Shown piece after piece: positions 1 through 8,431 of a stretch of DNA of 26,943 bases (position 1 is the stretch's first letter; each line of letters opens with the position of its first letter). A program made the position numbers and the translations under genes. The stretch is from Jaenimonas drosophilae. Taxonomy: Eukaryota; Euglenozoa; Kinetoplastea; Trypanosomatida; Trypanosomatidae. A model generated the notes under the pieces. That model searched no databases. It worked only from the letters and a program-made list of their open reading frames with translations, and was not told the origin of the DNA. The stretch covers positions 1-26,943 of the forward strand of contig JASAON010001437.1 in NCBI GenBank assembly GCA_030849065.1, read 5' to 3'.

Positions 1-1146
1 GCTAGGGCCATAGGAGCCAATGAAGAGGTCTTCCACAAGGAAGCTGGCCTGTGCATTGAGAAGGTTGGCGTAGAAGTTGGCAGCGTAGTCATTTCCAATG
101 TTTGAAGACATGTACATGGTGAGTGCATGGATGAGTGCCCACCCAGATGCCCATCCAGCATACAGATAGAGGAGGAGAGAGTTGGTGTGACCGGAAGGGT
201 AGGATGACATCTCTTGCGCAACAAATGACTGCGTGGCTCTGTAGGTGTTGTCGTCCACTCCAGGTACTGGAGATGCACCAATGAAGTTGCCAGGTGGGAG
301 GAGGGTTGAGGTTGAGTTCTGATAATCTGTTACCACCAAATCGATCAACATGAAGGGAAACACTATGGTTGTGTTGGCGGTACGAAGGGTGGAGTCTGAT
401 ACCATGTTCTCGCACCACATCGTTGTGTCGGCACTTGCTGAGTTGTTTTCAGTCTCCGTCTCACCGAGCATGTACAGCACACCAGGATTCTGGGAAACAG
501 TGGAGGAGTAGGTGGATGACGAAGATGAAGTAACCACAGTGGAGCCGAACAGTGGTAGCTGAAGCTTCAGAAGCAAGCTGCCGGTGTTCCCGATACCCCA
601 GTTACCCGTAGCGAAGATAGCCTGCTTTACAGGAAAGCTTGGCTGCTGGGCAAGAAAGTACATCAGTCCAATGGTCTGTGCACCATCCAGTGGAATAGTC
701 CAAAACACCGGACCGAAATACTTGTTGAAGGTAGAGTGGTGCGCGGCGATATCCATTGTTTGTGCAAGTGGCCCAAAGGAAACTAGCCCAGTTGCAGGTG
801 GATATTTATACATATCAAATAGCATAAAAGTACTGGAGGGACCGAACAGCGCAATCGCAGTCTTCCCCAGTGAAACCTCAGTAAAGATCGCATAGCCGTA
901 CGAAATGCCATAGGAGGTCGATGAAATCTGAAATGATACGGTGCTGGAACTAATTGTAGCTGCTGGTAAAGTAATGCCAGAGGTGTAGTACGACAGCACT
1001 GTGGAGGAGTTCAAATCATACTGATACGCACTACAAACAGTAACCGCGGCACCATCAGCACTGCACATGTAAATGGCAGACTTGATAAGCAACCACAAAA
1101 AGAGCACTCGAAACCACGATCCCCCGAAAGTTGAGGAGGGGGGCAT
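1..1146 (-). CDS. Receptor-type adenylate cyclase, N-terminal ectodomain (ESAG4/GRESAG4-like), 3' end outside the window
   Basis: The minus strand is open for 382 codons from the ATG at 1146-1144 to base 1, with no stop, so only the N-terminal part is present. A hydrophobic stretch at residues 9-30 looks like a signal peptide or anchor. Motif GPSST at 102-106 is followed by a periplasmic-binding-protein-like segment. Residues 329-341 (AGW.SGW...HAL) and 373-380 (DLFIGSYG) match the end of the ligand-binding ectodomain of trypanosomatid receptor-type adenylate cyclases, where a GWL.GEVL..AL element and a DDL.IGD(Y/F)GG element occur. In that family the ectodomain is followed by one transmembrane helix and a cytosolic class III cyclase domain making cAMP at the flagellar or plasma membrane; neither is visible here. 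The ATG is the first after a minus-strand splice acceptor at 1236-1235. Homology of the ectodomain is well supported; the cyclase domain is inferred. Confidence 0.8.
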   Translation of the reverse strand, partial: MPPSSTFGGSWFRVLFLWLLIKSAIYMCSADGAAVTVCSAYQYDLNSSTVLSYYTSGITLPAATISSSTVSFQISSTSYGISYGYAIFTEVSLGKTAIALFGPSSTFMLFDMYKYPPATGLVSFGPLAQTMDIAAHHSTFNKYFGPVFWTIPLDGAQTIGLMYFLAQQPSFPVKQAIFATGNWGIGNTGSLLLKLQLPLFGSTVVTSSSSSTYSSTVSQNPGVLYMLGETETENNSASADTTMWCENMVSDSTLRTANTTIVFPFMLIDLVVTDYQNSTSTLLPPGNFIGASPVPGVDDNTYRATQSFVAQEMSSYPSGHTNSLLLYLYAGWASGWALIHALTMYMSSNIGNDYAANFYANLLNAQASFLVEDLFIGSYGPS

Positions 1147-1234
1147 GATTAGCGTCAGTCGATCCAAGGTGAAAACGGAAGAGCAAACCACCACTTCGTC
1201 ACAAGTTGCTTTTAAGAGAGACTAGTTGTATGGT

Positions 1235-1270
1235 CTTGGATGGATAGGTAAGTGGAAAAGAAGCAGAGAA
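1235..1270 (-). promoter_or_regulatory. Spliced-leader acceptor for the minus-strand cyclase-like gene
   Basis: On the minus strand a pyrimidine-rich stretch (1270 down to 1237) ends in AG at 1236-1235. No ATG occurs between it and the start codon at 1146, giving a leader of about 88 nt. Assignment is by pattern only. Confidence 0.5.
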
Positions 1271-2132
1271 GGGATCAAATCAATCAATCTCGTTGAACAG
1301 AGGAGGTACCAATCCAGACAGCAGCATCACAGTAGTTCGGTACGCGTTGTGGAACGATGACATGCAAGCCCATAGCTCTAGTTTACATAGTCGATGTTAC
1401 GTTATTAATTCACATAAGGGCTCAAGCGCCAACACAGAATTAGAGGGCAGTTGGTTGTCTGTGAAAGTGGAAAAAATACAGCATTACATACACTACTTTG
1501 AAGAAAATCACAACATGTAACCATCTCACAAGAAGAAAAAGAACTATGTGTGCGTCAAGTGTCCCACAACGAGATAGACATTTTACGCGATCGCCACTCA
1601 ATTAGGAAGGTGGCCACGCAGATCCTCCTGAGGCAGTGAACTGATGTCTGCATGAGCGGCGCACACTATCATGTGAACTGCCAAGTGGAGAAAATACCAA
1701 ACCTCTCCAAGGACGTCAATACCAGAGACAATTTCACACAAATTGCAGGTACGGCTGCTGTCTGCAGATTAGGTATCGCGGACATAAAAAAGGGAAATAA
1801 TGAAACTCTTTTGGTGAAGTATAATTGTATCGATGTTTTTACCGCTTTGTAAAAGTACTTCATTTATCGGTGCATATATGATGGCTGGTACTCTACGCTC
1901 ATCTGGTACCGCCAGTAGAAGCTTTCTCCATGAAGATTGCCCGGTACTAAACGCACGCTAGGCCGACCAAATTTGCCTGTAAAGTTGCTATGGGGACGGT
2001 GAAGCACGGGGCGCAGAACCTGAGAACCTGTACATTCGGTGTGGAAAAAGGATCATGGAAACACCCACGTATCATCCAGAAGAGCTTAGCAATCGACCAA
2101 CAAAAGTGTGTCAAAACGTCAACAAAGCTCGA

Positions 2133-2910
2133 CCCCCCCCCAGCGAGCTCCGGAATACATCGCTACTATGGCTGTACACACTCTCTTTCTTTCACACAAA
2201 AAAAAAAAACCACACTCAAATAAAGGAGTGCAGCTGTATCCCGCGGAAAAGACCACACTTCCCTCAACACCATGAGCAGTGCTTGTTTCCTCAGCGTCTT
2301 TCCTTGATGTCCGCTTGTGGAAAGAAAGAGAAGTAGAATATAAGCGGTCACAATTCCTGGGTACCATGCCGAGCTTACCGCAAAACATCCGCAGCGTATC
2401 TTCAATCGAAGCGTTCTTTTAGACCAGGTGATGATGGATTGCTGCGGAAAGTGTCACCTGTGTCCTCGTTGATTCGCTATCAAGTCGATGAGGCGTGACG
2501 GTGTTTCTACGACGCCAATAGAGTTGGCAGACAGAACGTTGGCAGTCCAAAACAAGGGGTATCTTTTACTCTCCCGAAATGGGTGATGGTGATGGTGTGT
2601 GAGGGGGGGGGTGATTATTGTTGAGAGCGCGCCAAGCCCAGGTCTCCGGAGAGCGTCGGAACCTTGAGTGGGAGAGACCATGGCCCCTCTTGTAAAGGAT
2701 CAAGCCGCTGATACGCCACTTGTCATCTCCATCCGTTGGATACAATGAATCCAAGAAGATACACTGGCTTCAACCCAAAGACCGACGACTGCAAACCGAA
2801 AGTCTCCCGTCCCCCCCCCTGTCCCGCGGGTGTTTTTTACCTTCGCGCCCCCCCCAACACATACACACGTTAGCTGCGGCTCGCCGATTGGACGGCGAAT
2901 GGGGGGGGGG
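2133..2910. repeat. Cluster of G/C homopolymer tracts in the strand-switch region
   Basis: Runs are C9 at 2133-2141, G9 at 2603-2611, C9 at 2811-2819, C8 at 2848-2855 and G10 at 2901-2910, with A12 at 2198-2209. I found no G or C run of 8 or more elsewhere in the window. Confidence 0.85.
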
Positions 2911-3226
2911 ATTCGTTTGGATTGATACATCTTTTGCTCGCTCAACGATAGCTTTTGCCCTTACTTTATTTATTGACGCATTCGCAGTAGTCATCTGTCG
3001 TGCTCACAGCACTCGCATCGCGCAAGTCACGATACTTACAACATTTCATGGGAGTGGAGGTGGCTCGTGAAACTGGGTTCCATCAGCTGCCGTAGGTATG
3101 CTAGGCTTAGGGGACTCACCCTGGGGTATCGTTCTGTGGTCACACGCCGTATCAGGTCTTTGACACCGTGAAGATTGAGTTCACTGGATCCACTTTGTCG
3201 CCCACATGCTCACTGTGCCTTTGGCA

Positions 3227-3266
3227 TTTTGCGTTTTTCTCCTCCTCAAACACTCTACTCTCCAAG
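3227..3266 (+). promoter_or_regulatory. Spliced-leader acceptor of eIF2B alpha
   Basis: A pyrimidine-rich stretch ends in AG at 3265-3266. The first ATG downstream is 3288, which decides the start and excludes the in-frame upstream ATG at 3168. Confidence 0.6.
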
Positions 3267-3287
3267 TTGCTGCAACGCACAAACAAA

Positions 3288-4217
3288 ATGGAAGTTCCGC
3301 ACGAAGACTACGATGCTGCAAATGTCGTTGCAAAGGCCTTGAAAGAAGTTCAACACCTAATGAGGAACTCTCAGTTCTCAACTTTTTATGAGCTTACTCA
3401 GAAAGTTGATGAGACACTGAAGCGATATGAGCAATATAACACTGGAGGAATCAAACAGCTGCACGCACAACTTACTCATGATGCAGCTGATGCAGCTGAT
3501 GCCAACGATTTGGCAAAGGCGCTTACCGACATGACTGCTCAGTGCGCTACTCGTCTTCAAGTTTGCGAGAGCAGCGCAAAAGACCTCATCAACGATATCC
3601 TTCCGTTCGTGCGAGACACGTCGTGCATCCTAGTTCACGGATCTGGAAACGTTCTTGCGTTAGCAATTGCGTGCGCTCTTCAAGAACATGAGGGCGTCCA
3701 CTTCTTTATTTGCGAAGGTCTCTCAAGCGCGAGCTGCGGTACCAGTCTACTGGAAGGATCCGGGAGAACTCTCTTGACAAAGGTGATGGAAACGCCAGAA
3801 GGAAGACGTCTTCAAGTGGACAAAGTTATGCGATACTGCACGATCATTCCCGACAGTGCCGTTGGATCAATAATGTCCAAGGTTGACTTCGTTGTGAGTG
3901 GCGCCTACTGTGTAAGCGAGCAAGGAGGACTGGTGCACTCCACTGGATCAGTTCAAATTGCGACAATTGCCTTTACACGGAATGTCCCATTTTACGTCCT
4001 GTGCGAGACTTTTAAGTTTGCTCCCATCTTCCCTCTAAGTACAGAAGATTTGAAGCAGCCTAGTGAAGCTACTGCTGTCGTTCCACTGGTTGAGTTCGTG
4101 CCGCCTTCGCTAATTACGCTGTTCTTCAGCGAAGAAGGGATAATGACACCTTCCGCAGTTGCTGACCATATGTTTCGTGTGTATAAGCAAGACTCTCTTC
4201 GAGAGAAACGAAAGTGA
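3288..4217 (+). CDS. Translation initiation factor eIF2B, alpha subunit
   Basis: This 309-residue protein matches the usual length of eIF2B alpha (about 300). eIF2B is the guanine-nucleotide exchange factor for eIF2; the alpha subunit belongs to the regulatory alpha/beta/delta core that senses phosphorylated eIF2. The N-terminal half is helical. The C-terminal half has the Rossmann-like fold signatures of the eIF2B alpha/beta/delta and MTNA family: ILVHGSGN near the middle, then VVSGA.....GG.VHSTGS and PFYVLCETFKFAP.FPL towards the end, which is closest to the alpha subunit. An in-frame ATG at 3168 would add 40 residues, but it lies upstream of the predicted splice acceptor and the extra sequence is not family-like. 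It is the first gene of the plus-strand array, next to the strand-switch region. Confidence 0.93.
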   Translation: MEVPHEDYDAANVVAKALKEVQHLMRNSQFSTFYELTQKVDETLKRYEQYNTGGIKQLHAQLTHDAADAADANDLAKALTDMTAQCATRLQVCESSAKDLINDILPFVRDTSCILVHGSGNVLALAIACALQEHEGVHFFICEGLSSASCGTSLLEGSGRTLLTKVMETPEGRRLQVDKVMRYCTIIPDSAVGSIMSKVDFVVSGAYCVSEQGGLVHSTGSVQIATIAFTRNVPFYVLCETFKFAPIFPLSTEDLKQPSEATAVVPLVEFVPPSLITLFFSEEGIMTPSAVADHMFRVYKQDSLREKRK

Positions 4218-4230
4218 CAAGGTAACGACT

Positions 4231-4263
4231 TCCTTAACCTTTTTGTTCACTGCCTTTCCTCAG
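4231..4263 (+). promoter_or_regulatory. Spliced-leader acceptor of the PITH-domain gene
   Basis: A T/C-rich tract ends in AG at 4262-4263. The first ATG is 4350, so the GTG-initiated extension from 4266 is not needed. Confidence 0.6.
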
Positions 4264-4349
4264 AAGTGTCTTCTCTGGATCTGTGTTTTGTTCCCACACG
4301 CATTGAGTTCTCAACTGCGCTTCATTTTTCTCTCCAAGAACTATTGATT

Positions 4350-5000
4350 ATGCCTTGCAACTGCCGAAAGGGTACTGGCCTTCATGATCACCTTGGCGAT
4401 GCTGCCATTCGTGATGGCCTCTTTGGGGTTGGTATTCCACTGAATGGATACATTGATCTGACGAGCATCCAGATCTGGAATTCGAAGCAAACGGCCTCTG
4501 AGGCAAAGTGCTTGTTTGATCCTTCAACTGAGAGCAACAACAATCCTGTGTGCAGCGATGATGACCCTGAGATGCTGATACACGTGATGTTTGCTGAAGT
4601 GTGCCGCGTGAAAGCTGTTACTATTCTTGGGCCATTTAACGATTATGCGCCATCTCAGGTAAAGATCTTTAACAACCCCCCTGAGGTGCATGGCTTTGAC
4701 TCTGTTCGGCGGCTGCGACCGCAGGAAGAAATTCAGCTGGCGTGCACATCAGGTGAAGACCGCATTGCTTACCGTCTCAATGCATCAAAGTTCTCCTCAG
4801 TTTCTTCACTGGCTCTTCACTTTGAGCACAGCTTCAATGATGTTGAGTGCCACCTACTTCGTATCGAGGTGTATGGAGAAAGCTTAGGCCGACCAACGCA
4901 GCAGCAAGTCGCCATGAACTTAGTTTATGAGGGGCGAGCCAATCCAGCTGATCACCCCTCACTTTTTGAAGAGAAGGCCAGTCTTTTCCAAGTTCAGTGA
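4350..5000 (+). CDS. PITH-domain protein, PITHD1-like
   Basis: A 216-residue protein that is almost entirely a PITH domain, a beta-sandwich found in TXNL1 and PITHD1 and tied to the proteasome. The Cys-rich N-terminus (PCNCRKG) precedes an ID element. Then come the central acidic SDDDPE and hydrophobic LIHVMF strand, a PSQVKIFNN segment corresponding to the P....l(f/y).N element of PITH proteins, and near the C-terminus ANPADHP, a near-identical element in PITHD1. No thioredoxin domain is present, which separates it from TXNL1. The proteasome beta1 gene follows about 150 bases downstream; since kinetoplastid polycistrons are usually not functionally grouped, I would not make much of this. Molecular role is uncertain. 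Confidence 0.88.
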   Translation: MPCNCRKGTGLHDHLGDAAIRDGLFGVGIPLNGYIDLTSIQIWNSKQTASEAKCLFDPSTESNNNPVCSDDDPEMLIHVMFAEVCRVKAVTILGPFNDYAPSQVKIFNNPPEVHGFDSVRRLRPQEEIQLACTSGEDRIAYRLNASKFSSVSSLALHFEHSFNDVECHLLRIEVYGESLGRPTQQQVAMNLVYEGRANPADHPSLFEEKASLFQVQ

Positions 5001-5068
5001 GCCAAGTCAAGTCCAAGTGCACGTTATAGCAATGATGCTGAGAAGCAATCCACACTCAGATGCATGTA

Positions 5069-5116
5069 CTTCAATTCCCCTTTTGATGTTGTTCCTCTCT
5101 GTTTCTTTACTGATAG
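5069..5116 (+). promoter_or_regulatory. Spliced-leader acceptor of proteasome beta1
   Basis: A long T/C-rich tract leads to AG at 5115-5116, with an alternative AG at 5133-5134. Both lie upstream of the first ATG at 5148 and downstream of the in-frame ATG at 5064. Confidence 0.55.
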
Positions 5117-5147
5117 CTTGCTTACCAACCACAGTTTGGCAACTACT

Positions 5148-6008
5148 ATGCTGCAGCGACCCACTCATACTTTACTTCAAGAGCCTTCCTATCCGAAGGA
5201 TGCAAATCCGAATCTCTCGGATAACGGGGCTGCACAAATGGGAAGGGAGATCTTTCCAACGGATGCGGCAATGATTGATCCTCAACTGAGTGAAGCAGTT
5301 TCCCTAGGAACAACTATTTTGGCTGTGTCCTACAAAGATGGTGTGGTTCTTGCGGCTGACTCGCGTACATCCAGTGGCTCATACGTTGTGAACCGCGCAA
5401 GCAACAAGCTGACTAAGCTAACAAAGCGCATCTATTGCTGTCGAAGTGGAAGTGCTGCCGACACGCAGGCTCTTGCTGAGCAAACTGCGAACTACTTAGA
5501 GAGCTACCAAATCAGCATTGGCTGCAGTGTTAACGTATCAACGGCGGCCAACTTGTTTCAAAAGATGTGCTACATGAACAAGTGGAATATTTCCGCGGGC
5601 ATCATTGTGGCTGGATACGATCCAATCAATGGAGGCTCTGTATACAGCATTCCTTCAGGTGGATCATGTGTGAAGTTGGACTACGCACTGGGTGGAAGCG
5701 GCTCCATCTTCCTGTACTCTTTCTTTGATGCAAACTACAAGCCAGGAATGACGAAAGATGAGTGCATTAAGTTTTGCCAGAGGGCTGTGGCTCATGCTTA
5801 CAGCCGTGACGGCTCCAGCGGCGGGCTCATTCGCACAATTGCTCTCAGTGCTGGCGAGCCCGAGGACATGACAGTTCCTTGGACCAAGACTCCATACTGC
5901 ATGGAGAAGGATCCCAAGTATCAGCCGCAGGCAATCGTGAATCCACCGTTCAGCAGCTCGGCAAAGCTGTCAGAAAACAGATCCAAGAGTGATGCAACGA
6001 ATATGTAG
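5148..6008 (+). CDS. 20S proteasome subunit beta1 (PSMB6-type, caspase-like active site)
   Basis: A 286-residue N-terminal-nucleophile hydrolase subunit. A 54-residue propeptide ends in Gly, and the mature chain would begin at Thr55 (TTILAVSYKDG), the catalytic Thr1. The catalytic elements follow: Asp of GVVLAADSRT, the Lys of the NKLTKL segment, and SGSAADTQ. The pairing of RIYCCRSGSAADTQ with SGGLIR near the end is typical of beta1 rather than beta2 or beta5. It works inside the 20S core in nucleus and cytosol, cleaving after acidic residues. After the usual beta1 end there are about 40 extra residues rich in Pro, Ser and charged residues. Starting at the ATG at 5064 would give an unusually long propeptide and conflicts with the splice acceptor. 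Confidence 0.95.
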   Translation: MLQRPTHTLLQEPSYPKDANPNLSDNGAAQMGREIFPTDAAMIDPQLSEAVSLGTTILAVSYKDGVVLAADSRTSSGSYVVNRASNKLTKLTKRIYCCRSGSAADTQALAEQTANYLESYQISIGCSVNVSTAANLFQKMCYMNKWNISAGIIVAGYDPINGGSVYSIPSGGSCVKLDYALGGSGSIFLYSFFDANYKPGMTKDECIKFCQRAVAHAYSRDGSSGGLIRTIALSAGEPEDMTVPWTKTPYCMEKDPKYQPQAIVNPPFSSSAKLSENRSKSDATNM

Positions 6009-6186
6009 GCAATCAACGCATGAGATTTGCAGGATTCTTCTGGCATGATATATATTCAACTAACATCTGTGATCTAACTTGCGAACAGTTGGGATCACGC
6101 GTATTGTGAGATTTGCATGGCTATGTTCACCTCTAATGGAAACCCCCTATATGTGGGACCATGTGATGCCGACATGCCGATAGTTG

Positions 6187-6214
6187 TCTGTCTACATCTT
6201 TCTCTCTGCTTTAG
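6187..6214 (+). promoter_or_regulatory. Spliced-leader acceptor of mS29
   Basis: A clean T/C tract ends in AG at 6213-6214, 11 bases before the ATG at 6226. Confidence 0.65.
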
Positions 6215-6225
6215 CTATCACCTAG

Positions 6226-7695
6226 ATGAGAGCACCAGCATTCGCCAAGGGCTTGATTGCCCTTTATAGGCCTCCCCCAGTGCAGTCTTATACCTCAGCA
6301 TGCGAAGCTCCTGTATCTATGTGGCATGGAGCAATTCCTCTCAAGCAGGAAAGAGTGGTATCTAATGGCTCGTCTGCTCGAACTGTTCGAAAACTCTATT
6401 CACATCCTCCTGAGGTGTTACCCTCTCAGCTCACCTTCAATGACATCAACTCTATGTACTGCATAGGAAATGATGAGCTGATTGACTACTTCCCTGAGGG
6501 TCTTGGCGGAAAAGTAGCTCAACTAATGCCCCCTGGCCACCCCAGAGGGTTTTTATACCGAAAAGAGAGTCACCTGCTGAACTGCTTTATTGACAAGGTT
6601 CAGTTTTGGCAATCGAAAGCACATGCACTCTCTTCACTGACTGATAATAGGCCTGGGTTCATCTTTGATGGACCTAGCGGCAGCGGAAAAAGCGCACTTG
6701 TGGCGCAGGCTGTTCACTACGCTCGCGCTCGAGGAGTCGTCACTCTCTATATTCCTAATGCGAAGGTTTGGACACATGGTGAATGGTGCTGGCCAAGCAC
6801 AATCCTACCTGGATTCTTTGATGCTCCTGACGCTGCGAGGCAGTTTCTGAGGTACTTCTCTCTGGCAAACCGCCACCACCTTCAAAACTGGCGCCTAAAA
6901 TGTACTCCCCTGGACCTTCCTGTAGAGGCTGGTGAGAAGCATCCGAGCTCACTATTAGAGCTGTGTGAATGGGGTTACCAGGCTGTTGCCCCAGCCTCGA
7001 TCGATCGGCAAAGCGTCTGCGTGAAGTTTCTCCTTGATGAGATAAGCGCTGAGAAGTCTATTCCGATTGTCATCGCAGTGGATGGATGGAATTTGTTTTC
7101 ACATGATACTCATTTTCGGTATCCGCACCCTGACTTCCTTCGGACTCTAAGCACTTTGAATGATGGATCTACCGATGTTGACTTGTACCCTCAAGAGCTT
7201 CCTCGAATTCCGGCTTCGCGACTAAGTTTTGTTCGGGGCTTGAACAAGATAATACTGTCACCCAAAGAGGAAGCGAACAAGTTCTTCATCACTTGCACAA
7301 CGAGGGATTTCAAACCATTTGATGGTGTCAGTGGATTTGCGGATGTAGAAAATGACAAGCACCAGAACAGCTTGGATGAGTACGCTCCGTACTATCCAGA
7401 TAAGGACTCATTTTTTCTTCCTGTGCAGGTGGGGAACTTCACTGAATATGAGTACCGTTCCTTCCTTCGCTTTGTTGTCAACTCTGGTGAGCTCTCGGGT
7501 CTTGGGTGGGGGCCAATGTGGCACTACTCCAGTCCGTTTGAGCGAAAGCTGTACAAGATCGGCTTCATGTCCGAGATGAATCCTCAGCAGGTGGTGGATC
7601 ACCACCACCAAGAGCTGGTTTGGCGTTGCGAGTTCCAGAGAATGAGGCAAAAGCAGTTCCTTCTGCGTCAACGCAAAACTCAGCAGAGGTATTAA
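6226..7695 (+). CDS. Mitochondrial small-subunit ribosomal protein mS29 (DAP3)
   Basis: A 489-residue P-loop GTPase-like protein of the mitoribosomal small subunit. The Walker A motif GPSGSGKS is at residues 149-156. It is followed by the DAP3 pattern: helix, then TLYIPNAKVWTHG, then FD.PDAARQFLRYF...N. A Walker B-like hydrophobic strand ends at Asp286 (IPIVIAVDGWN). The first residues are basic and hydrophobic with few acids (MRAPAFAKGLIALYRPPP), which fits a mitochondrial import signal. The C-terminus is highly basic and glutamine-rich (about residues 462-489), suitable for rRNA contact. Length is close to mS29 of other eukaryotes with some insertions. The start is the first ATG after the acceptor. 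Confidence 0.88.
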   Translation: MRAPAFAKGLIALYRPPPVQSYTSACEAPVSMWHGAIPLKQERVVSNGSSARTVRKLYSHPPEVLPSQLTFNDINSMYCIGNDELIDYFPEGLGGKVAQLMPPGHPRGFLYRKESHLLNCFIDKVQFWQSKAHALSSLTDNRPGFIFDGPSGSGKSALVAQAVHYARARGVVTLYIPNAKVWTHGEWCWPSTILPGFFDAPDAARQFLRYFSLANRHHLQNWRLKCTPLDLPVEAGEKHPSSLLELCEWGYQAVAPASIDRQSVCVKFLLDEISAEKSIPIVIAVDGWNLFSHDTHFRYPHPDFLRTLSTLNDGSTDVDLYPQELPRIPASRLSFVRGLNKIILSPKEEANKFFITCTTRDFKPFDGVSGFADVENDKHQNSLDEYAPYYPDKDSFFLPVQVGNFTEYEYRSFLRFVVNSGELSGLGWGPMWHYSSPFERKLYKIGFMSEMNPQQVVDHHHQELVWRCEFQRMRQKQFLLRQRKTQQRY

Positions 7696-7856
7696 CAGAG
7701 CTTTTGAAACAGGACGTAGTAATAGGCGTTAAATTCTTCTGTTGTGGGTGAAGGAGGATGTTGATTATCCTCTGTTCATTGTGGTTGAACTCTCATTGAA
7801 CGCATCAGCATAGTGTCCTTTGGTTGCTCGCATCCTCTTTCTATTGATTTACAAAG

Positions 7857-8177
7857 ATGGCCCGGCGATCAAAAAAGGAGTCGCCAGCCGTGAAGAGCCT
7901 GGATGGCATCAGGAAGCTCTATGGGATTAGCCCTTTACCATCACACGACCGAATCGCCAATCCGCCTTTTTTCATCGGTGCATTTAGCCGTCGTGGCGCC
8001 ATGTCTTGCTACCACATTGCGGGCTCACCGAAGGAGCAGCGGACCTTTGACGTGATGCGCTCATACATTCCTTCCACATGCACTAAAGAGGTGGCTGATT
8101 TGTACTTTGAGGTGGCCTCTCTTGTGTCGGTGTACTTTGACGCACTAAGTGAGCTTTCGATGCAGTCACCACAGTAG
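7857..8177 (+). CDS. Small conserved-looking protein of unknown function (106 aa)
   Basis: I do not recognise this gene. The 106-residue product starts with a basic segment (MARRSKKE), has a central part rich in Phe, Tyr, Gly and Pro (about residues 20-55), and ends in a probable amphipathic helix (CTKEVADLYFEVASLVSVYFDALSEL, given here only in outline, about 75-100). No signal peptide or membrane segment is seen. It sits in a normal-sized gap between two well-supported genes, and its ATG directly follows an AG preceded by a pyrimidine-rich stretch (7816-7850). The basic N-terminus and position would suit a small ribosomal or mitochondrial component, but that is a guess. Confidence 0.7.
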   Translation: MARRSKKESPAVKSLDGIRKLYGISPLPSHDRIANPPFFIGAFSRRGAMSCYHIAGSPKEQRTFDVMRSYIPSTCTKEVADLYFEVASLVSVYFDALSELSMQSPQ

Positions 8178-8337
8178 CTGCATCAACTAACTTGCGAGGA
8201 CGAAGATGACCTTCAATTGGGTCCTCACAGAGATGTGTGCGCCGCGCCTTGAACGTCATCCCTTTGTGTGGGAAACTCCTACTTCTCTCCAAATTCTATC
8301 TTCATGTATCTTCACTTAGCGCGCATCCCGCGCAGAA

Positions 8338-8372
8338 TTCTTTTTTTGTCCTCTTCTCACCTTGGCATCAAG
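8338..8372 (+). promoter_or_regulatory. Spliced-leader acceptor of the pseudophosphatase
   Basis: A T-rich/pyrimidine tract is followed by the first AG at 8371-8372. The next ATG is 8432, so the in-frame ATG at 8237 lies upstream of the mature mRNA. Confidence 0.6.
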
Positions 8373-8431
8373 TCAGACAGTATCGAACACCGCCACACCG
8401 TTCCACTACTGCCCGACAGCCATTAGCAGAT

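Larger units (their letters stand above)
1147..3287. promoter_or_regulatory. Divergent strand-switch region, probable bidirectional Pol II start zone
   Basis: About 2.1 kb separates the minus-strand cyclase-like gene from the plus-strand array. The short open frames in it have no recognisable domains and overlap each other on both strands. I saw no tRNA B-box, spliced-leader RNA or other RNA gene. In kinetoplastids, divergent strand-switch regions are where RNA polymerase II initiates in both directions, typically at GT/G-rich sequence with modified histones. Here the right half contains five G or C homopolymers of 8-10 bases (2133-2141, 2603-2611, 2811-2819, 2848-2855, 2901-2910) and an A12 run (2198-2209). 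The promoter role is inferred from gene layout. Confidence 0.65.

Noticed and set aside
584..895. 103-codon plus-strand open frame
   Set aside because: Lies antisense to the cyclase-like gene and is its shadow.
1293..3070. Several short open frames on both strands in the strand-switch region
   Set aside because: Mutually overlapping, with no recognisable domains or coding-like composition; some span homopolymer tracts.
1147..3287. tRNA, 5S or spliced-leader RNA gene in the strand-switch region
   Set aside because: Such genes often sit there in kinetoplastids, but I found no B-box-like GGTTCGANTCC on either strand and no splice-donor-like leader.
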